From: Ochrobactrum sp. Q0168
GTDB taxonomy: Bacteria > Pseudomonadota > Alphaproteobacteria > Rhizobiales > Rhizobiaceae
Assembly (NCBI RefSeq): GCF_016427605.1
Contig: NZ_JAELXQ010000001.1
Span: forward strand, 808,860-872,859
Direction: 5' to 3'
DNA: 64,000 nt
This document shows positions 55,007 to 63,229 of the stretch, one piece after another. A program made the position numbers and the translations under genes. The notes below the pieces were generated by a model. The model was not told the DNA's origin. It searched no databases and was given only the letters and a program-made list of their open reading frames with translations. Every line of letters begins with the position of its first letter. The stretch's first letter is position 1.

Positions 55007-55597
55007 ATGCTTAAAACCATTCTCAAAGCTGCTTTTGTACTGGCGCTTGCGCTCGGCGGGGGCATTTTCAGCGTTCATTTCATCCTGGACCGTTTCAACG
55101 GTTTTGGAGAGTTGCAGGTCGGCACATGGACGGCATTCCCCGACGATGGAACAGCGAACGCCGATCCCTATTCGCGCGCCCGCGCCGCACGCAAAGCCTA
55201 TCTGGCGCTTGGTACTGCGGAAGGACTGCCCTTCTATGCGCGGCGCGACAGCAGCGGGCGCGACTTGCAGCGCGGCTGCACCTATCGCCTGACCGGAGCC
55301 ACCCCGCCAGCCCGGTTCTGGACGATCTATCCGGCGACGCCCAACCTCAACCCCATCAAGCCGCGCGACGGCCTGCAGACAGCGCTTCATTCGCAGGAAG
55401 TCCTGTATGATAGCGACGGCAGTGTTTCCATCACCATTGGTCCCGATGCCCGCACTGGAAACTGGCTACCTGTGGAGGGTCGTGGAGGCCTTGTTCTCGT
55501 GATGACGCTTTACGACACGCCCGCCGCAAGTTCGTCGGGCCTGTCCGATCTGGTCATGCCTTCACTTGTGCGCACCGGGGATGAATGCCATGGGTAG
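55007..55597 (+). CDS. DUF1214-domain membrane-anchored protein
   Basis: A 196-residue protein with one N-terminal helix (about 5-27) and a periplasmic DUF1214-type domain: RDLQRGCTYRLTGATPPARF, WTIYPATPN, ALHSQEVLYDSDGSVSITIG, and LVLVMTLYDTPAAS. It starts 6 bases after the PBP gene and overlaps the next gene by 8 bases, so the three are one transcript. Function unknown; elsewhere DUF1254 and DUF1214 occur in one polypeptide. Confidence 0.78.
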   Translation: MLKTILKAAFVLALALGGGIFSVHFILDRFNGFGELQVGTWTAFPDDGTANADPYSRARAARKAYLALGTAEGLPFYARRDSSGRDLQRGCTYRLTGATPPARFWTIYPATPNLNPIKPRDGLQTALHSQEVLYDSDGSVSITIGPDARTGNWLPVEGRGGLVLVMTLYDTPAASSSGLSDLVMPSLVRTGDECHG

Positions 55598-56132
55598 TTT
55601 CATCCGCCTCATCCTGCTCGGTCTCGTCGGTGCAGCCATCGTCCACCTCTGTGTCCTGTTCCTCGTTCCGGTTTATTCGGACACGAATGCCTGGGCGCGC
55701 ATTGAAGGCGCGACGACCCCCTATCGCTTCTTCGCGCTCGATGAAAAGAAAGGCCCGGTCAGCGACCGGGACCCACTAGTCAAGGAAGCGACCTGCCGTT
55801 TTGATCTGGCCGATGGCCCCGTTCATATGACCACGACAGGCATCGTCCCATACTGGTCCTTGTCGGTCTACGCGCCGAACGGCGACAATCTCTACAGTAT
55901 CAACGATAACGTCTCCAATGAACGCAAGCTTGATCTCATCATCGCGGATCCGGTCGGCATGGCGAGCCTGAAGGCTGACGGGTCGCAGCTCGATGCACAG
56001 TCGCTGGCCGTCGAGCAGAACATTGGCGAAGGGGCTGCCGTCTTACGTGTTTTCATGCCGGATGCCACCTGGAAAGCCGAAGTGCAACGCTTCTTCAATG
56101 ACGCCCAGTGTGCACCCTTCGAGGGGAGCTAG
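55590..56132 (+). CDS. DUF1254-domain membrane-anchored protein
   Basis: A 180-residue protein with one N-terminal helix (GSFIRLILLGLVGAAIVHLC) and a DUF1254-type periplasmic part (DPLVKEATCRFDLADGPVHM, YWSLSVYAPNGDNLYSINDN). I chose the ATG at 55590, with GGGG about 9 bases upstream; an ATG at 55581 would have no spacing. It overlaps the DUF1214 gene by 8 bases, suggesting that the two products work as a pair. Confidence 0.76.
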   Translation: MGSFIRLILLGLVGAAIVHLCVLFLVPVYSDTNAWARIEGATTPYRFFALDEKKGPVSDRDPLVKEATCRFDLADGPVHMTTTGIVPYWSLSVYAPNGDNLYSINDNVSNERKLDLIIADPVGMASLKADGSQLDAQSLAVEQNIGEGAAVLRVFMPDATWKAEVQRFFNDAQCAPFEGS

Positions 56133-56254
56133 AGACGCGGAATCTTCTGCGGCACGGTTAATGAGTTGCTAAGGCTTCGTGCCTATTATCCGGTGTGCTG
56201 ACCATTGCGGGGACCTTTGATGGCAGCGAGTGTATGCCTACCGGAGTATTCTGC

Positions 56255-57289
56255 GTGACAAATGATCAGTTCCGCGCCCTGGAGGAAATTTCAGGCAACC
56301 GGAGCCCGTCGAATTCAAAAGCGGGGAGCAAAGCGGACGACCTTCTGGCGGCCGCTATTTCTGCGTTCGCCGGTATCACGCGCCCCGGCCGTCAGGACAT
56401 GCAGCAGCTCGATGATCTGGTGATGCCGCTTTTGCAATGCGCGACGACGCGCGGCAAGCGTCACGCAGCCAATGCCCTCGCCCAGCTGGAAGAAGCCCCG
56501 CGTCGCGTCGTGCTCGCGCTTGCCGCCGAGCCGGTGGAAATTTCCGCCCCCATTCTTTTGCGCTCGCCGCTATTGCGTCCGGGCGACCTGATCGATCTCA
56601 TCGGCCAGCATGGTCTTGCCCATGCCCGCGCCATCGCGCGCCGCCAGTCCGGCGATATTCTGTTGCAAGGCGTGCTGCGCAGCTTCGCCGATCCGGTGAT
56701 CGATCGCACGCTGACGCTGCAGGACAACCTTGCGAATATCGAAGCCGAGCCGCTTGAAAAGCCGCAAATACCCGATCTGTCGGCTGCAAAAGCGCCTTTG
56801 ATGACCGGTGGCAGCTCCGAGCGTCTGGCCCGTGCCCTGCAACAGCCATTCTTCAACGCGGGAACCCTGCCGGGCTCCGACCGGCTGATTGAAACCGCGC
56901 TTTTGATCGACAGCCAGTTTTTCCGCAACGCGCTTGCCGATGCGCTTGACCTGTCGTTCGAGCGCACCGACGCCATTATCGGGAAATGGCCGGATTCCCA
57001 TTTGCCCATCGCATTAAAGGCGCTGGGTCTTCCCGCCGCCGAATGCTTTCTGGTGATGACCGCCGTTCTCGGCACCATCGATACGGACCGCGACGGTCTG
57101 CGCGAATTCGTGCATATCTACCGTTCCATCGACCGGGAAAAAGCCATGGCGCTCGTACGCCGGTGGAAAGCGGAAGACATGTCGGCGATGCTGCGCAGCA
57201 AACTGCGCGAAATGGCCGATGATGACGAGCCGCTGGCAAATGCCGCAAATAGCGACGCACCGCCTGCGGATAACAGGCTCGTCAAGTAA
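56255..57289 (+). CDS. DUF2336-family protein
   Basis: A ~344-residue cytosolic, mostly helical protein with leucine-rich HEAT-like segments (KRHAANALAQLEEAPRRVVL, EISAPILLRSPLLRPGDLID) and LPIALKALGLPAAECFLVMT. These are typical of the alphaproteobacterial DUF2336 group, whose function is unknown. The start is uncertain. I took the GTG at 56255, with GGAG 8 bases upstream; an ATG at 56234 and a GTG at 56195 are in frame. It converges on the DUF1491 gene with 3 bases between stops. Confidence 0.75.
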   Translation: MTNDQFRALEEISGNRSPSNSKAGSKADDLLAAAISAFAGITRPGRQDMQQLDDLVMPLLQCATTRGKRHAANALAQLEEAPRRVVLALAAEPVEISAPILLRSPLLRPGDLIDLIGQHGLAHARAIARRQSGDILLQGVLRSFADPVIDRTLTLQDNLANIEAEPLEKPQIPDLSAAKAPLMTGGSSERLARALQQPFFNAGTLPGSDRLIETALLIDSQFFRNALADALDLSFERTDAIIGKWPDSHLPIALKALGLPAAECFLVMTAVLGTIDTDRDGLREFVHIYRSIDREKAMALVRRWKAEDMSAMLRSKLREMADDDEPLANAANSDAPPADNRLVK

Positions 57290-57292
57290 TCT

Positions 57293-57649
57293 TCAGAGAT
57301 TCTCGCCGTCCTGCGCTATAGTGAAGAACAGAGACGCGTCGGCCACATCTTCCAGTTCGACAAGCCACAGGTCCGGGTCGAAGCGGATTTCCCGCTGCAT
57401 TCGGTCACCTGCCGCCATGTCGTCAGCTTCATGCAGAATGCGCAGGAACTTACGCTCACCGTCATTGTCTTCCTCATAGGAGGTCTGCGGCGCAGGCGAA
57501 TAAAGATCGCAGGTGCCAAAACGCGAGCTGACCTTGATAAAGATAGCGCCTGCTTCCGTGGACCCGCGGCGGGCGAGATAGGCAAAGCCGCCCTCACCCT
57601 GCACCCGGCGGATCAATGCGGAAACCCAGAAATCCGATGTCAGTCGCAT
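57293..57649 (-). CDS. DUF1491-family protein
   Basis: A 118-residue cytosolic protein with the family pattern: MRLTSDFWVSALIRRVQGEG, then GSTEAGAIFIKV and a C-terminal REIRFDPDLWLVELEDVADA. It is widespread in Alphaproteobacteria; function unknown. Its start lies 14 bases from a palindromic repeat remnant. Confidence 0.82.
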   Translation of the reverse strand: MRLTSDFWVSALIRRVQGEGGFAYLARRGSTEAGAIFIKVSSRFGTCDLYSPAPQTSYEEDNDGERKFLRILHEADDMAAGDRMQREIRFDPDLWLVELEDVADASLFFTIAQDGENL

Positions 57650-57663
57650 GGTCGCGTAAATAC

Positions 57664-57722
57664 TTTTTTCTTACGCATTATCCGACGCAAAACCGCTTCG
57701 CACTTTTGCTGGAATGCTTCTA
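57664..57722 (+). repeat. Palindromic repeat, copy 7 (linker and right module)
   Basis: TTTTTTCTTACGCATTATCC followed by GACGCAAAACCGCTTCGCAC and TTTTGCTGGAATGCTTCTA is almost the right half of copy 1. The last bases include the TAG stop codon (57720-57722) of the peptidoglycan-binding gene on the minus strand, so the repeat supplies its end. No complete left hairpin is seen. Confidence 0.75.
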
Positions 57723-58769
57723 GCTGATGAGCCCGATTTCACGCATCTTGGCGATGAGCGCGGAATCGATTTCGCCTGTCTGGCGCATGTTGAACAGCTT
57801 CTGGAACTCGCGAATGGCGGATTCCGTCGCCTTGCCAGGCTGACCGTTGACCGGCACCATATCATTGCCGAAAGCCTTCAGCCCGGCCTGCACGCGGATG
57901 ATATCCTGCGAGGAGATTTTCTCCGACGGACCTGCCGGTGCCTCAGTCGGCTCTTTTTTCTGAACCGGCTTTTGATAGGCGGCGAGATCAGGTTTCGGCT
58001 TTGAAGGCGTTTCGCTTTTCAACACAGCAGGCTGCGCGGTTAATTGCGGGCGCGGCGTCGGCACCACTTCGATGGCCTTGGCGATTTCGTCCTGTTGAGC
58101 AGGCGCCGGGCTTTCGACCTGAGCGGGCACACTGGCCTGCTGCACGCCAAGCTTTTGCTGCAAGGCGCGCCAGCGATCCACGGCCTCGCGAGTCTGCGGG
58201 CCGGTAAAGCCATCGACCGGGCCCTTATAGACGCCCAGCATTGAAAGACGCTGTTGCAGGCGGGCAATCTCCAGATCGGCATTGGGCGCAAGCGCTGGCA
58301 GCATATCGTCCGTCGCAGTCACGTGCATGCGGTCTGCCGAAAGGTCGGCATCGCTCACGCCCTGCGGGGTCGTGTTACCGGTAGGCTTTGGCTCGACCCT
58401 TGCCGTCTCGACGGGCTTTGCGTCAGGCTGACTGGCAGCGGCAGTTCCCGGCAGAACCGCGCGCGGCGTCGGCTTGAAAACGAAATCGGGTCTTGTCCGG
58501 AAGAACACGGCATTATGCGCCTCCGGCTGATACCAGAGCGCATTGGCGGAAACGAAACTCATCACCACGAAAAACGCCGTTGCCCCGCCGGTGAGTACCG
58601 GATTGCGCACGACAAAGTCACCGGCGACGATGGCCAGTGCCGAGGCCGAGTTGAAGAAGAATCGAAGGAGCCTGGCCCCCAGACTACGCTGTTTTGCGGG
58701 TCTGCGTGCGGAGCGGGTCTGCGATCCGCTCTGGGTTCTGCTCCCGGTCTTCGTCGTTCTGCCAGTCAT
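57720..58769 (-). CDS. Peptidoglycan-binding-domain membrane protein
   Basis: A 349-residue protein with a very basic Thr/Arg/Ser-rich N-terminus (about 1-30), a transmembrane helix at about 57-77, and two PG_binding_1 domains (LQQRLSMLGVYKGPVDGFTG near 170; IRVQAGLKAFGNDMVPVNGQ near 290). A Pro/Lys-rich linker separates them. It should bind peptidoglycan from the inner membrane. Its first 86 bases overlap the end of the kinase gene upstream, so the two are coupled. Confidence 0.8.
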   Translation of the reverse strand: MTGRTTKTGSRTQSGSQTRSARRPAKQRSLGARLLRFFFNSASALAIVAGDFVVRNPVLTGGATAFFVVMSFVSANALWYQPEAHNAVFFRTRPDFVFKPTPRAVLPGTAAASQPDAKPVETARVEPKPTGNTTPQGVSDADLSADRMHVTATDDMLPALAPNADLEIARLQQRLSMLGVYKGPVDGFTGPQTREAVDRWRALQQKLGVQQASVPAQVESPAPAQQDEIAKAIEVVPTPRPQLTAQPAVLKSETPSKPKPDLAAYQKPVQKKEPTEAPAGPSEKISSQDIIRVQAGLKAFGNDMVPVNGQPGKATESAIREFQKLFNMRQTGEIDSALIAKMREIGLIS

Positions 58770-60528
58770 TGCGCCTTTCTCCCTGGTGACGGTGCATATC
58801 GATCACCGTGCCAAGTTCCTGTTGTTCGTCATCCCCCGCGAGATAGTGCGGACCTGCCACCGGTAGGCGGACGGTAACGACCGTGCCTTCGCCGGGACAG
58901 CTCTTGATGTTCATCGACCCCTGATGCAGTTCCACAAGGCCCTTGACCACGGACAGGCCAAGGCCGCTTCCTTCCTGAGCGCGCGTATAGCTGTTGTCGG
59001 CGCGCACAAAAGGCATGCCGATGCGCTGCAGGTCTTCCGGCTCTATACCGATGCCGGTGTCCGAAACGCTGATTTCCAGCATGGCGCGACCGTCAGCCAC
59101 CATGCGGGCGGCGTCGATGGTGACGCAACCGCCCGTCTCGGTGAACTTCACGGCATTGGCCGCCAGATTGAGCAATATCTGCTGCACCGCGCGGCGGTCG
59201 GCCTTAAGCTCGCCAACGCCAGTACCGACACGATGGCAGAAGGCAACGCCCTTCTTTTCCGCCTGTGGCAGCATGACCGAAGCGCACATTTCAGCCACGT
59301 CGCGGAAGGCAAAGCTCTGCGGCGCAATGCCATAAGTGCCAGTTTCCAGCCGCGAATTGTCGAGAACCGCATTCACCAGTTCCAGCAGATAATGCCCCGA
59401 CTGATGGATCAGACCCGCATATTCGCGCTGCTTTTCATTGGCGAGCTGACCGCCCACCCCATGCGACAGCATGTCGGAAAAACCGATAATGGAATTGAGC
59501 GGCGTGCGCAGTTCATGGCTGACCGAAGCGAGCAGACGGCCCTTTCCGACGCGCTCGGATTCCAGCTCGGCCCTCAAGGTGGCGATTTCGTCCAGAAGCT
59601 TCTGTTCGCCTTCCAGCGAACGGCCAACCAGCGTGATCACGCCAGCGGCATTCAGCCCTTCCAGACGATAGGCGCGGAAAACCGGGCTTCCAGCTTCGAT
59701 GGAGCGCAAGCGGATATCGACACGTTTGGACGCAATCCCCGAACGCAGGTCGGCCAGAAGCGAAAGATAGTGCACACGGTCGGCAACGTGGACACGGTCC
59801 ACCAGCGCGGTCGCCTCCAGCATTTTCGGCTGCATACCAAGGAGCTTTGCGGTCTTCTCGCCCACAGACGCGATGACGCCTTCCGCATCGAGCACAAATT
59901 GCACGTCGCCCTCGGCCACGGCAACTTGGCGTGTATTAGCTTCACTCTGCTGCGGCTTGACGGCCAGACCGACGCTGCGTGCGACAAGGCTCGCCGCATA
60001 AAGAACCAGCACCGTGACGGAGGCCAGCGAACCGCCGGCGATCACGCCGCCGCTCGTCATCGCAAAGGCGCTGACAATGGCAAGACCCGCAAAGCACCCT
60101 GCAATCGTGGCGGCAGACTTGCGGCTGACAAGCCAGATTTCCAGCGGCAAGCCAGCCGCCATCAGCCACAAGGCGGTATCACTGCTGGAAACCGTGCCGA
60201 TGATGGCAAGCCCCGCGCCATAGGCGGCAAAATTCAACGTTCCGAGAATGGCAGGGCTCAATCCCATCAGCGAGAGAGCGCAGAAAATCATCGCAATACC
60301 GGCAAAGCTGGCAGCGAGAATGGCAAATTCGGTCAGGCTCGAGGCGAGTCCAGAAGCAAGGACAGCAGCAACCAGTAGCACCGGCACGGCAAGCACCGAG
60401 CCGGCAACACGCATAGCCGTCGCATCTGGCGTGTTCACCCAGCGGCGGCAGAAACGTTCGTAAAAACGGCCGAGCGTCTGCACACCAGTGCCAACGGTCT
60501 TAGCTGCTTTCAAAAGAATGGCGTTCAA
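58684..60528 (-). CDS. Polytopic PAS histidine kinase, DivJ/PleC family
   Basis: A 614-residue inner-membrane kinase with about six to seven transmembrane helices (residues ~40-190) and a PAS-like domain (~210-310). A coiled linker leads to HisKA ([20 protein letters not shown]), and the HATPase has LNLAANAVKF, DTGIGIE and GSGLGLSVV. A polytopic sensor with this HisKA type fits DivJ, which phosphorylates DivK in rhizobia and Caulobacter, but I cannot exclude another PdhS-group member. The last ~50 residues are hydrophilic and overlap the next gene. Confidence 0.72.
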   Translation of the reverse strand: MNAILLKAAKTVGTGVQTLGRFYERFCRRWVNTPDATAMRVAGSVLAVPVLLVAAVLASGLASSLTEFAILAASFAGIAMIFCALSLMGLSPAILGTLNFAAYGAGLAIIGTVSSSDTALWLMAAGLPLEIWLVSRKSAATIAGCFAGLAIVSAFAMTSGGVIAGGSLASVTVLVLYAASLVARSVGLAVKPQQSEANTRQVAVAEGDVQFVLDAEGVIASVGEKTAKLLGMQPKMLEATALVDRVHVADRVHYLSLLADLRSGIASKRVDIRLRSIEAGSPVFRAYRLEGLNAAGVITLVGRSLEGEQKLLDEIATLRAELESERVGKGRLLASVSHELRTPLNSIIGFSDMLSHGVGGQLANEKQREYAGLIHQSGHYLLELVNAVLDNSRLETGTYGIAPQSFAFRDVAEMCASVMLPQAEKKGVAFCHRVGTGVGELKADRRAVQQILLNLAANAVKFTETGGCVTIDAARMVADGRAMLEISVSDTGIGIEPEDLQRIGMPFVRADNSYTRAQEGSGLGLSVVKGLVELHQGSMNIKSCPGEGTVVTVRLPVAGPHYLAGDDEQQELGTVIDMHRHQGERRNDWQNDEDREQNPERIADPLRTQTRKTA

Positions 60529-60863
60529 CGTGCGCTACTCACTCAAACTCATACACATACTCATCGGCCCGTAACATTCGAAAGGAACATTCCCGGCGCG
60601 TTCCAGATTGCAGGTGAGGCTTTAAGGAAACGATAAAACGAGACCCATGAATGCAGATAAGCAGCGCGAGGGGCGTGCTTTTCGACCTATGGTAAACAGA
60701 GGGTAGCGATTGCTTGTACGAAAGCGCGAAGATGACACAATCTTCCGCCTGCCGCGCTGCGGATCGCAGAACTGCGAATCGCGCGGTTACGGAATCTTTT
60801 CGATTTCATCGGACATTGGCGACATCGTTCGATTAGCTGAAGGCGTGCAACAGCAACAAGGCC
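60529..60863. other. Divergent intergenic region
   Basis: About 335 bases between the DivJ/PleC-type kinase (minus) and the DUF5330 gene (plus). No gene, clear terminator or strong repeat is visible; it presumably holds both promoters. Confidence 0.4.
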
Positions 60864-61367
60864 ATGATCCGTTTCCTCATCAAATCCGTATTCTGGTTGT
60901 CGCTGGCATTCATCGTGATGCCGCGCTTTTTCCCAGCGGAACAGGAAAACAAGGTTGCCGAAAAACCCGCCGCCGTCGCTCAGCCGACGGACGGGACGAG
61001 CACCGTGGATCAGCTTTTGGCCAATGGCAAAACGGCCATCGAGATCGGCAAGCTTTGCGTGAACAATCCGGATTTCTGCGAGAATGGCACATCGCTGATT
61101 TCCAGCGCGGGTAGCGGTTTGCTCAAGGGCAGCGGCCAGATGCTGGATTATCTAAGCCAGCGTTTCGGCAACAAAAGCGAAGCGCCTGCTGCACCGCAAC
61201 CCGTAGCCGTCGCTGAAAAGCCCGAAATGACGGTCTCCGAAATTCTGTCCGAGCAAGCCGCTCCTCAAACAAGCGGTTTGAACAATATCCCGATCCCGAC
61301 CTCGCGTGCGGCAGCCTTGCGCACGCTGGATCGCCGGACCACGGGCGCGATCCCGGCAAAACACTGA
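60864..61367 (+). CDS. DUF5330-family membrane-anchored protein
   Basis: A 167-residue protein with an N-terminal hydrophobic anchor or signal (MIRFLIKSVFWLSLAFIVMP), a short conserved core (IEIGKLCVNNPDFCENGTSL with two cysteines) and a low-complexity Pro/Ala tail. The C-P-x-F-C-type core is the hallmark I associate with DUF5330 proteins of Rhizobiales. Function unknown. It precedes sufE on the same strand. Confidence 0.72.
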   Translation: MIRFLIKSVFWLSLAFIVMPRFFPAEQENKVAEKPAAVAQPTDGTSTVDQLLANGKTAIEIGKLCVNNPDFCENGTSLISSAGSGLLKGSGQMLDYLSQRFGNKSEAPAAPQPVAVAEKPEMTVSEILSEQAAPQTSGLNNIPIPTSRAAALRTLDRRTTGAIPAKH

Positions 61368-61444
61368 TCTTTCCCGTGACCTTGCCGCCATTCATGACTA
61401 TATAAGCGGCACAACACCGCAAGACGGCATTTCAGGTGAGTATC

Positions 61445-61870
61445 ATGACGACCACAATCGATAGCATCATGTCCGACTTCGAATTTCTCGACGACTGGGA
61501 AGATCGCTATCGCTATGTCATCGATCTCGGCAAGGAATTGTCCCCCTATCCCGACGACGCGCGCGATGCCGAACATAAGGTTCAGGGCTGCGTCAGTCAG
61601 GTCTGGCTCAAGACCATGCCGCAGAGCGGCGCAGACCCGGTGATCGAATTTCTGGGCGATTCCGATGCGCATATCGTGCGCGGTCTCGTCGCCATCGTAC
61701 TGGCGCTCTATTCCGGCAAACGCGCTTCGGAAATTCTCGCCATCGAGCCGGAAAGCGTGTTGAAGACGCTCGGCCTTGACGAGCATCTGACCCCGCAGCG
61801 CTCAAACGGCCTGCGCGCCATGGTCGCCCGCATCCGCCGTGAAGCGGAAGCGGCAAAGCTCTCAGCCTAA
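61445..61870 (+). CDS. sufE: Cysteine desulfuration protein SufE
   Basis: A 141-residue cytosolic protein that accepts persulfide sulfur from a SufS-type cysteine desulfurase for Fe-S cluster assembly. The active cysteine is Cys49 in HKVQGCVSQVWL; the fold signature FEFLDDWEDRYRYVIDLGKE is at the N-terminus. The rest of the suf genes are not in the window. I chose the ATG at 61445, behind AGGTGA. The gene overlaps the convergent amidase gene by 9 bases. Confidence 0.93.
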   Translation: MTTTIDSIMSDFEFLDDWEDRYRYVIDLGKELSPYPDDARDAEHKVQGCVSQVWLKTMPQSGADPVIEFLGDSDAHIVRGLVAIVLALYSGKRASEILAIEPESVLKTLGLDEHLTPQRSNGLRAMVARIRREAEAAKLSA

Positions 61871-63157
61871 TAGCTTTTCCACCGACAGGGCGAGCGCAAG
61901 CAGATGCTTGTCGGTGCCGCCGCGCGCGGTCAGCATCAGGCCTGTCGGCAGCTTCATGCCCGGCATGGGTAGCGTGATGCTGCACAGATCGAACTGGTTG
62001 CCGACCTGCGTATCGCGCAGCGTCAGCCCTTCCACGCGGTCATATTCGTCCTCGTCATGGCTGACCGAAGCGATCGTCGGCGCGGCAATCGGCGTGGCGG
62101 GCGTGGCGAATGCGTCAAAGCCCTTCAACCGCTCATCCATCTCGCGGATCAGCTGATTTCTGGTTGCCACCATGGCTTGATAGGTCTCGTCCGGCACTTG
62201 CAGACGCACCGTTAGCGGGCGTTTCACCCGCAGATCGACATTGGCGTCGGGATCGCGCAGCCATGTGTCGGCATGGATGCGGCTTGCCTCGATACCGACA
62301 ATCGATCCCGCCGTGCTTGCCTCGCGCCAGCGCTGGATCAAATCGTCCAGCATGATATCGACAAGCTTCACGCCGGCCTTTTCAAGCGCGGCCAGCGACG
62401 CCTCGAAATGCGCGGCCACATCCGGTTCCATCGCGTCCAGCAGATAGCCCCGCGGCACAGCGATTCGCAGCCTAGAGAGCTGCACCGCATCCGGCAGAAC
62501 CGGCGCTTCGTCCGCCATCACGGCATCGGTCAAAATGGCATCCGCAACCGTTCTGGTGAGCGGCCCAATGGAATCGAGCGACGGCGCCAGCGGAAATGCG
62601 CCATCCAGTGGAATGCGCCGCGCCGTCGGCTTGAAACCGACGATACCGTTCAGCGCCGCAGGAATGCGCACCGAGCCGCCCGTATCCGACCCGATGGCGA
62701 TTTCGCTGGTGCCTTCCGCCGCGGAGACCGCCGCGCCGGACGACGACCCGCCCGGAATGCGCGTCGGATCGACGGCATTGCCCGGCTCGCCATAATGCGG
62801 ATTGAGACCAACCGGCGTGAAGGCAAATTCAGTCATATGCGTCTTGCCGACGATCACAGCGCCCGCATCGCGCAGGCGCTGCACGATTACCGCATCCTTG
62901 GCCGCAGGCGCGGCTGTGTGCCGAACCACCGACCCGGCCAGCGTCGGTTCGCCCGCAACGTCAAAAAGATCCTTGATGGAAACAAGGCGGCCATCCAGCG
63001 GACCGAGAGCCTGACCAGACCGAAGCCGCGCATCGGCGGCATCTGCTTCCGCCCGCGCCCGTTCCGTATAAATCTTGCTGAAAACACGCTCATGTGCGCG
63101 GCGGGCTTCAAGGCGCGCCAGAACAGCTTCCAGCCGATCCCGGATAGTCGACGACAT
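61862..63157 (-). CDS. Amidase (amidase-signature family)
   Basis: A 431-residue hydrolase with the Ser-cis-Ser-Lys triad: Lys62 (VSIKDLFDVAG), cis-Ser about 138 (RIPGGSSSGAAVS) and nucleophile Ser162 (IGSDTGGSVRIPAA). GatA-like features are present, but no gatB or gatC is adjacent, so it is probably a small-molecule amidase. The ATG at 63157 has GGGGAG upstream. A LysR-type regulator gene lies 72 bases upstream on the same strand. Confidence 0.87.
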   Translation of the reverse strand: MSSTIRDRLEAVLARLEARRAHERVFSKIYTERARAEADAADARLRSGQALGPLDGRLVSIKDLFDVAGEPTLAGSVVRHTAAPAAKDAVIVQRLRDAGAVIVGKTHMTEFAFTPVGLNPHYGEPGNAVDPTRIPGGSSSGAAVSAAEGTSEIAIGSDTGGSVRIPAALNGIVGFKPTARRIPLDGAFPLAPSLDSIGPLTRTVADAILTDAVMADEAPVLPDAVQLSRLRIAVPRGYLLDAMEPDVAAHFEASLAALEKAGVKLVDIMLDDLIQRWREASTAGSIVGIEASRIHADTWLRDPDANVDLRVKRPLTVRLQVPDETYQAMVATRNQLIREMDERLKGFDAFATPATPIAAPTIASVSHDEDEYDRVEGLTLRDTQVGNQFDLCSITLPMPGMKLPTGLMLTARGGTDKHLLALALSVEKLLG

Positions 63158-63229
63158 GCAAATTCTCCCCAATTTCCCCGCCCGGTCGCACCGGCTTTTC
63201 CCTTGCGATAAGGTGGCATCCAGCCACTG

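Noticed and set aside
58924-60378. Open frame of 484 codons antisense to the DivJ/PleC-type kinase
   Set aside because: The kinase on the other strand has complete HisKA and HATPase motifs; the antisense frame lacks a start signal and any recognisable domain.
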